Assembly: GCA_014529385.2 (NCBI GenBank)
Contig: CM043963.1
Span: forward strand, 76,496,912 to 76,560,911
From: Adiantum capillus-veneris
Taxonomy: Eukaryota; Streptophyta; Polypodiopsida; Polypodiales; Pteridaceae
DNA length: 64,000 nt
Direction: 5' to 3'
Under the pieces are notes generated by a model. The model saw nothing but the letters and a program-made list of their open reading frames with translations. It made no database searches and was not told the DNA's origin. Every line of letters starts with the position of its first letter. The stretch's first letter is position 1. Position numbers and translations under genes: made by a program. Of this stretch, positions 57,901 to 64,000 are shown piece by piece.

Positions 57901-58977
57901 TCCAGCTTGCATAGCTCATCAAACATCTTGTCCCCTTACAATATTTGTTGGGGGACTACTAAGTTGTGCGAGGAATAATTTCCCTGGCGTTCTTCTTTTT
58001 GAGACTCCTAAACATCTCCTTCGAAGGTGTCTGCGTTACCAGCCCACCACTCTTTGAAGAGCAGGGTCCTGTTCCACTCTTAGTTGGTTCCTCAAAGTAA
58101 ATATTTGATTTTGAACTAACAAATCCCCTAACAAGGAAGCCTCCAACTTGCCATGATTACCTCGTTAAGGCACAATCATGGATTAGATCGCTGATATCAA
58201 TATGCTCCAATGGAAGGGTGGTAATGTATCTGTAATTAGAATAAAAAATTGATCCCAAAGCGCCGCACACATGTCAGTCATCTAAATCTTGCAAGAATGG
58301 CAATTTAATGTAGTATGAGTTCGCATGTTGTGTCCTTAAACAAAAAGAATAACCATACGCACGTATGATAGAAAGGTGACACTATCTTCATCTAGTTATT
58401 ATAAACCATAGGGAATGTGCCCCTACTTGTTTTTCTCGGCTAATGTTGAAGGGTTATGATGTGCATCTTCTCTAGGGTTAAAAGGTCATGTTTGTTTATC
58501 CTCTGGTACATGAGGGTCACACTTTTATTAGAAGGAAAAACCAAGTAAAGTAAGCATATGAATTAAAGTAGGAAGCCAGAAAAAGTTCCATAAGGATACC
58601 CAAGGAGTGGGCTACTGAACTGAGTACAAGAAGATTAGAGACTAGGGACATACTAGTCCACAGCGTGACCAACAAAACAGTATCTGTCGAGGGATTGCTA
58701 GGTAATCTGAGGTACATTGCAGGCATTAGAATATCTGTTTGGGGACTACTAAGTTGTGCGAGGAATAATTTCTCTGGCATTCTTCTTTCTGAGACTCCTA
58801 AACATCTCCTTTGAAGGTGTCTGCGGTACCAACCCACCACTCTTTGAAGAACAATTGTGCATGTTGAAGAGCAGGGTCCTCTTCCACTCTTAGCTGGTTC
58901 CTGAAAATAAAGATTTGATTTTGAACTGACAAATCCCCTGACAAGGAAGCCTCCAGCTTGCATAGCTCATCATACAT
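54925..58977. repeat. T array: four tandem units of about 1,050 bp
   Basis: Landmarks recur at 55,202, 56,250, 57,301 and 58,351 (spacing 1,048-1,051 bp). Each unit holds two inner sub-repeats of about 220-280 bp beginning TTGGGGGACTACTAAGTTG. All four units leave open a 147-148-codon minus-strand frame (55,367-55,810, 56,415-56,861, 57,466-57,912 and 58,517-58,963). Another frame (for example 58,798-58,980) looks more protein-like but is short. No family recognised. The last unit is cut by CACTA2. Confidence 0.9.
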
Positions 58978-58996
58978 CACTACAAGAGGTTGTGTG

Positions 58997-59200
58997 CTCT
59001 TGTGACGCTGTTAGCGACGGAAATACACTGGGTTTTTATAACCGCCGGCGTCGCTAAAAGCGTCGCTACGAGAGCGTCACTATATGCGTCGCTATAGGCG
59101 TCGCTATATAGCGACGCCTATAGCGACGCATGTAGCAACGTTTACACAGAAGACTATAGCGACGCTACAGAGCCATAAATAGCGATACTTATAGCGACGC
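58997..59200. repeat. Subterminal repeats of CACTA2, left end
   Basis: About ten AGCGACG/CGTCGCT words in both orientations, similar to CACTA1 but with one GCGTCGCTATAG unit more and some altered. Confidence 0.82.
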
Positions 59201-59565
59201 CCGAGAGAATTTTTTTTTGGTGGCAGGGCATTCAATGCCCTGCCACCCATCAACCATATTGTACTTGATTCACTTTTTAAAAAAAGTGCAAGGGTAGATA
59301 ATAGACCCAAAATTGTCACCCACAAGACCCATTGTTTGCAAAATTGACAATTGTACACATGATAGGCAAAATGAATTGATTGGCAAATGTAATAATGACA
59401 ATTGTACAACATCATAGGCATAAAGAATTGATTGGCAAAAGGAACTGCAGTGACAAATGTAATAATATACATGGTTCAAAAAGACGTATAAAATCCGTCT
59501 CATGATACATAAGCTATGAGAAACCCTAAACTAATGCTATCTAGCTACGGCTAAACTGAAGTCGT

Positions 59566-60859
59566 CTAGTCAGACGTCTCATCGCGTCCAAGCGGCGTAT
59601 CTGTCGGATTTTGCAGAAAAAGACAATAAGACAGCTTTCAGTAAGTATAAACATATAACGACATTTATAAAACAATACAAAAAATAAAAAAGAGTAAACC
59701 CTAATACTAACCATGCCGCCGCGAGAACTGAGAATGTCCATCAGGGGGTTTAAGCCCTTCCTGCCTGCGTACTCTTGCTCGTACGGTGTGGGATCACGTC
59801 CTGTCATCGACCACTGTCAAAACATACAAAGATTTCATTATGTTAGAATTAAAAAACTCATAAACCCTAAACTATCGAACATAAAGAGCAATGTGAAAAC
59901 ACTTACAGAATCGGCCTCAAATGATGCCCATCCACCGCTCCCCAAGTGGTGCGAGCTCCCTGCCTCTACTCGCGCTCTGGCTGCATCCTTTTGTTGCTTC
60001 CACTTGTCGGGATTCTCGCGCACTGCTTTCTTCGCATTCTTCCAATCTTCTTTGGCCAGCCAATCTGGCCTGTTCCACCCATTCTTGATTGCTTTTTGCA
60101 CTTCGGAACGCTTGTGTTTGCAGTATTCGCGCATTCGAATCTTCATCAGGTCTTCATTGAAGCGCTGATCCCGTGTTGGAACGGGAAACTCATCATGAAG
60201 TATGCTGATGACTCTGTTTTTTAAATCACTTGGTACTTCACTCCATTTGTTTAGTATGTAGTGTCTAAACAGCTGAGAGCAAAGACCACGCATGCGCGAG
60301 ATCACCTTCTTGCCGTCATCATCCATGATGATGCCGCCGCTGATGTCGACGGAGTAAGGCAAGCCCTCTAGCCGGTGACGCGTGAACCTGGGTGTCCCGG
60401 CAGGGGTCTCTAGCGGCGTGTCGATGGGGGTACGGACGTCAGGTGTCTCCACCGGCGTCTGGGCCCCGAAGCGAGGAGTGTCGAGTGGGGTGGCTCCTGG
60501 CGGAGTAGGTAGAGGTGTGTAGCTTCTAGGAACAGTCAGCCGTGCAAAACCTGGCGTAGATGGCGATGTTGTGGCTGGTGTGGGGGCGGGCAAAGAAGGG
60601 GAGGGTAAAGAGCCTCGTCGAACACGAGGCAGTGTGGAGGCATCGGTGGCGGAATCCCCACAACAACCGCCACCGCCACCACTAGAGCGCCGGTGTCTAG
60701 ACGAGTGTGAAGCTCGTCTCGTCGACGCCGAAGCTTCGGAGCGCGCCGAATGCTCCGAAAGAGAGGGAGATGCGGATGGAGTAGGAACGCGCGATGACGC
60801 TCCACGTACCACTGTCTCTGCTACGGTGACAAAGAAGAAAGAAACTCCTCATCATCCAT
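59566..60859 (-). pseudogene. TNPA-like gene of CACTA2
   Basis: Same three-exon layout as in CACTA1: 60,859-59,907, 59,813-59,712 and 59,610-59,566. It has the same early TAG. Two further defects are present. A 16-bp deletion near 60,798 between two GCGATGA-like words shifts the frame. The last acceptor is changed from AG to AA (59,611). The main frame is open from a GTG at 60,812. Confidence 0.82.
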
Positions 60860-61131
60860 ACCTGCATTAAACACACGAATATTTAAACTTAATATTGAAT
60901 GAATAGAGTAGACAATGACGCAAAGACCATTAAATACAATGACGTAATGACGCATATAAATACAATGACGCAATGAATTGAGTGATAGAAGAGGCAAGTC
61001 GAAAACTCAGAATTTTCAATCAAAAGATGTGAGCGCGAGTAGAAAAGAGCGTTATACACCATGGAAGGTACTTAGAGAGCCAGAGCTTTTACAACACGGA
61101 GCAAAATTGTTCAAATACAATATTTGTGGCT

Positions 61132-61839
61132 TTAAGAGATCTCTCTCTCATCCTCGCATAACTCAACATAACTTCCTATATCTATATAGAGCTCTCCGTT
61201 TAAACACATATCCTCTGTTTCATTTTGTAGCTCCTCTGCATGCACCCCATATAGAGTAGTAGCATCTTGATGCTCGTCTGGCACCACCGCAGCGGCTTCT
61301 GATTGAGCATCTTCGCTGATCTCCTCCATTGATGTCGTTGTGATTGGCACATGGTAGCCTTCATACGTTCTTGCACTACGACGGGCTACCTCTATGACGT
61401 ACCACCAGTTTGATGTAGACTTTGTAGGATGAAATATTACCTGCCAGAGCCACATAACTTACATGAGAGCTTTCAAGCACATAACTTGTAAAAGGGGGAT
61501 GTTAACTATTTACATACTTACTTGTTCACAATGCTCGGGTAGTACGAAAGTGTCTCTTAGGTCAGTCCATTTCTTAGTAGAATCCACCTCAAGAAAACCA
61601 GACTCTCCTCTACGCACAGTAGCGTTGCGACCCTCCATGATTATCTTGAACCATTGCACGTCGAACAAGTCGACAAAAAATCCTCTGTAATCGATCCTCA
61701 AAATCTCTTGCAGCGTGCCGAAGTAAGTGAGTTCCGCCACCACAGGATCTGCATCAGAGGAACGTCGTCGACTAGACTGTTCAAATTTTGCCATGATTCC
61801 ACAATCTTGAGTAAAACGCTTTTTGTCAATTCGTTCCAC
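61132..61839 (-). pseudogene. TNP2 remnant of CACTA2, DUF4216 and last exons
   Basis: Two exons (61,839-61,510 and 61,455-61,132), nearly identical to CACTA1 45,515-45,844 and 45,137-45,460. Without the deleted core it cannot give a transposase. Confidence 0.8.
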
Positions 61840-61934
61840 CCTAAAATGTCGACCTTTACACCATGCTGCTGTGTATGACTTATACTACAACGAACAAAGA
61901 TTATGAGTGGCCGTTTAAACGTTTATAAATAAAG

Positions 61935-62516
61935 TCACTTGCTAGTCGTACATTGCAAACTTACCTTGGTCGCGCAACCCCGAGAGTACTCCCACTCTTC
62001 TTCAGTCACTTCGTCACCGCATTGTTGTGCGCTTTTCAATTGGTTGTGCAACCATCTTAAGCTCATGAAGGTTGGTAGGCTCTCCAGAACCGCTGGATAG
62101 TGCATCGGTGGTCGTCTTCCCCGTCTCCACTCGATTTGTGCCCTTTGTCGCTCTTGCTTTGCATCCTCATATTGTGAAATCCACTTTTGCATCACTGGAT
62201 TGTGAAGCATGCAAAATCGGTTGATTTTAGCCTCTAGATCTTCCGTCATCTTCTTCTCAACACCGAGATTGCACATGACAATCCCAGATATGCGCTCATC
62301 ATCTATGGTTCGCCATAGCGTGTCCCGGGATTTATCAAATCCGTCTAGCCACTCTCCAATGTACACTAGGGACTCTGATACCAACCAACCTTCTGCCATG
62401 CTACCCTCCGGACGTGCCTTTTGACACACATATCCCTTAAGCGTTTTCATGAAACGCTCTAAGAAGAACATCCATCTCTTTACCTCACATTCTCTAGTCA
62501 TGTCCAATCCCCGCAC
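61935..62516 (-). pseudogene. TNP2 remnant of CACTA2, DUF4218 part and deletion junction
   Basis: Reads WMFFLERFMKTLKGYV onwards and keeps CGA (Arg) where CACTA1 has TGA, so this stretch is open. The first codons (about 62,516-62,475) come from the far side of the deletion, so the start is chimeric. Confidence 0.82.
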
Positions 62517-63081
62517 ACCTCGGTCTAGAGGTGCACGGAGATCAGAACCACCGGGTTATAATCTCGTCTTTATTGGGCAATACCTATATTTGTGGGTACA
62601 AGAAATCTACACACCCACGTCTACATGATACTGCATGTAGTGGACAAAACCCCTTTGCCTCTTCTCTAGCTGTAGCACTTCACAGCATCTTAACATCTTT
62701 TCACAGTAGATCTTTTCACTGTTCGTCTAACTCTAAACCCTAAACCGTAAGTAATTCTTGCGTGGACTCGATCTAACGTAAATAAGCGTAAATCTAAATA
62801 AACGTAAATCTAACTAAAAATAAACCTAAATCTAATTTAACGTAAGTCTACATCTAACCTACTCTTTAACGTCTTTTGGGATAGTTTCCTACGACGTTAA
62901 AACTCTCTTCTTCTTGTGTGTGTGTGTGTGTGTGTGGGTAAACCTAAATAAACCTAAGTCTAATCTAATATAACATAAATCTAAATCTAACGTAAATTAT
63001 GTTATATTAAAAACAAAGAACTAAACTAACAGGGATTATAAGAACCTTAAAACTGATTTAACACATAATTTTTCACATAAC

Positions 63082-63436
63082 TCGGCAAGAGTTGGCATTC
63101 TCATCACTAAAGATGTGAGAGTTAACTTCCGGCGGTGACGCTGCCTCATCTCCATCCACATCTGACGACAGCAATTCGCCCTTTAGACCGTTCTTGCTCT
63201 TGTTACTAACTTTGAAGTTGCTGTTGAATGACTAGAGGTTGTCTAGATGGTCATTGTGTCGGGGATGTAGTGACTCTTGCCGCCCTGAAGATCCACCTTC
63301 TTCCCTATCTTCTGAAGACATTTCACCAGTACTTTTGGATCAATGGAGCCCACCATGAGTGAAGGCAGCAATACCCTATATTCCATTGAGGGCTTTCTTC
63401 ACCCGCTTCATGCAGGCATCGCAGTCTATGGAGACA
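63082..63436 (-). pseudogene. Captured HMA/HIPP gene fragment in CACTA2, with CaaX-like end
   Basis: The minus strand from 63,436 encodes SIDCDACMKRVKKALNGI with the metal-binding C-x-x-C intact. After a TAG and a one-base shift comes SIDPKVLVKCLQKIGKK. From 63,228 another frame reads NSNFKVSNKSKNGLKGELL and ends CRVM then stop, a CaaX-like box as in isoprenylated HIPPs. A CTCTAG acceptor-like site marks the start of that last piece. By family the parent protein would be a membrane-tethered metal-binding protein. The copy is broken, and no promoter was found. Confidence 0.7.
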
Positions 63437-64000
63437 TAAATCTAATCTAATATAACGTAAATCTAAATCTAGCGTAAATAAACGTAAATCTAGTTAAAAA
63501 TAAACCTAAATCTAATTTAATGTAAGTCTACATATAACCTAATCTTTAACGTCTTTTAAGATAGTTTCCTACGACGTTATAACTCTCTTCTTCTTGTGTG
63601 TGTGCGCGTGTGTGGATGTGTGTGCCAATAAAAAGAGATAAATGGTATAACCTTTCTATCACCCATGCCAAGTATGATAGATTGATTATGCCATTTCCCT
63701 CTTGAATAATAGGTCTTGAGTTCAACTCCTCGTCGGCTAGATCTTTAGTTCTTTTAATTTTAATTAGTTTCCTACGACGTTAAATTAGTTTCTCTCTCTT
63801 TCTCTCTCAATGTGTGTGCGTTTTTTTGGATCGTATGCATGTTTTCTCTCTCTTTTCCTCTCTCAATGTGTGCGTTTTTTGTTTATGCATGTTCTCTCTC
63901 TCTTTTCCTCTCTCAATGCGTGCGTTTTTTGTTTATGCATGCTCTCTCTCTCTTTTTCTCTCTCAATGTGTGTGTGCACTCTTTGTTTATGTATGTGTGT
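63437..64000. other. 3'-side non-coding part of CACTA2
   Basis: Short CGTAAATCTA repeats, then (TC)n and (GT)n blocks. Equal to CACTA1 from about 49,540 to 50,100. Runs off the window. Confidence 0.7.

Larger units (their letters stand above)
58978..64000 (-). mobile_element. CACTA2: internally deleted CACTA element, cut by window end
   Basis: Starts CACTACAAGA in the last T unit (preceded by CAT). Very like CACTA1 through the TNPA-like gene and the 3' part of the TNP2 gene. At about 62,475 it jumps to sequence equal to CACTA1 48,953, losing about 2.5 kb that holds the transposase core. It is therefore non-autonomous. The right end is outside the window. Confidence 0.9.

Overview
The window is nuclear DNA of a land plant. 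The evidence is a bifunctional GPAT gene of the cutin type with a GT-AG intron, plant LTR retrotransposons of both superfamilies, plant CACTA, PIF/Harbinger and Helitron elements, and very abundant (GA)n and (CA)n tracts. The species cannot be named from this sequence. About 90% of the window is transposable elements. Only one ordinary host gene looks intact, the GPAT at 52,444-54,629.

Positions 1-25,775 hold a four-part nest. The oldest layer is the 3' end of a chromodomain gypsy pol on the minus strand, now in three pieces (25,775-25,535, 23,354-23,246 and 446-201). One cut is a 22.8-kb insertion at 447-23,245, an LTR element with no coding capacity of its own (LARD-like, TSD CCCTT). Inside it sits a 13.6-kb gypsy element (6,498-20,093, TSD TAGGC) with gag, zinc knuckles, protease, RT, RNase H and integrase. 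This inner element also carries a second retropepsin-like ORF with W-x-P-K repeats, and a separate acidic ORF behind its own TATA box. The other cut is a 2.2-kb copia-type element (23,355-25,534, TSD TTTGT) that holds only minisatellite DNA.

Positions 27,000-31,000 carry a decayed PIF/Harbinger pair: a DDE transposase on plus and a convergent Myb/SANT-like ORF on minus.

Positions 31,950-58,977 are a duplicated GPAT locus built of promoter-side repeats (R), the GPAT gene, and a 1.05-kb tandem repeat (T). Copy 1 is a pseudogene with a 1-bp deletion, a premature TAG, a Tourist-like MITE upstream and a probable 4.7-kb Helitron in its intron. Copy 2 appears functional (498 codons, both catalytic domains) and is followed by about four T units.

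Two closely related CACTA elements complete the window. The one at 42,968-50,547 is complete and carries decayed TNP2-like and TNPA-like genes on the minus strand. The one at 58,978-64,000+ runs off the end and has lost the core of its transposase. Both carry a fragment of a host heavy-metal-associated (HMA/HIPP-type) gene. The second copy includes a terminal exon ending in a CaaX-like Cys-Arg-Val-Met. The two elements sit at different sites in the GPAT duplication, so each arrived independently.
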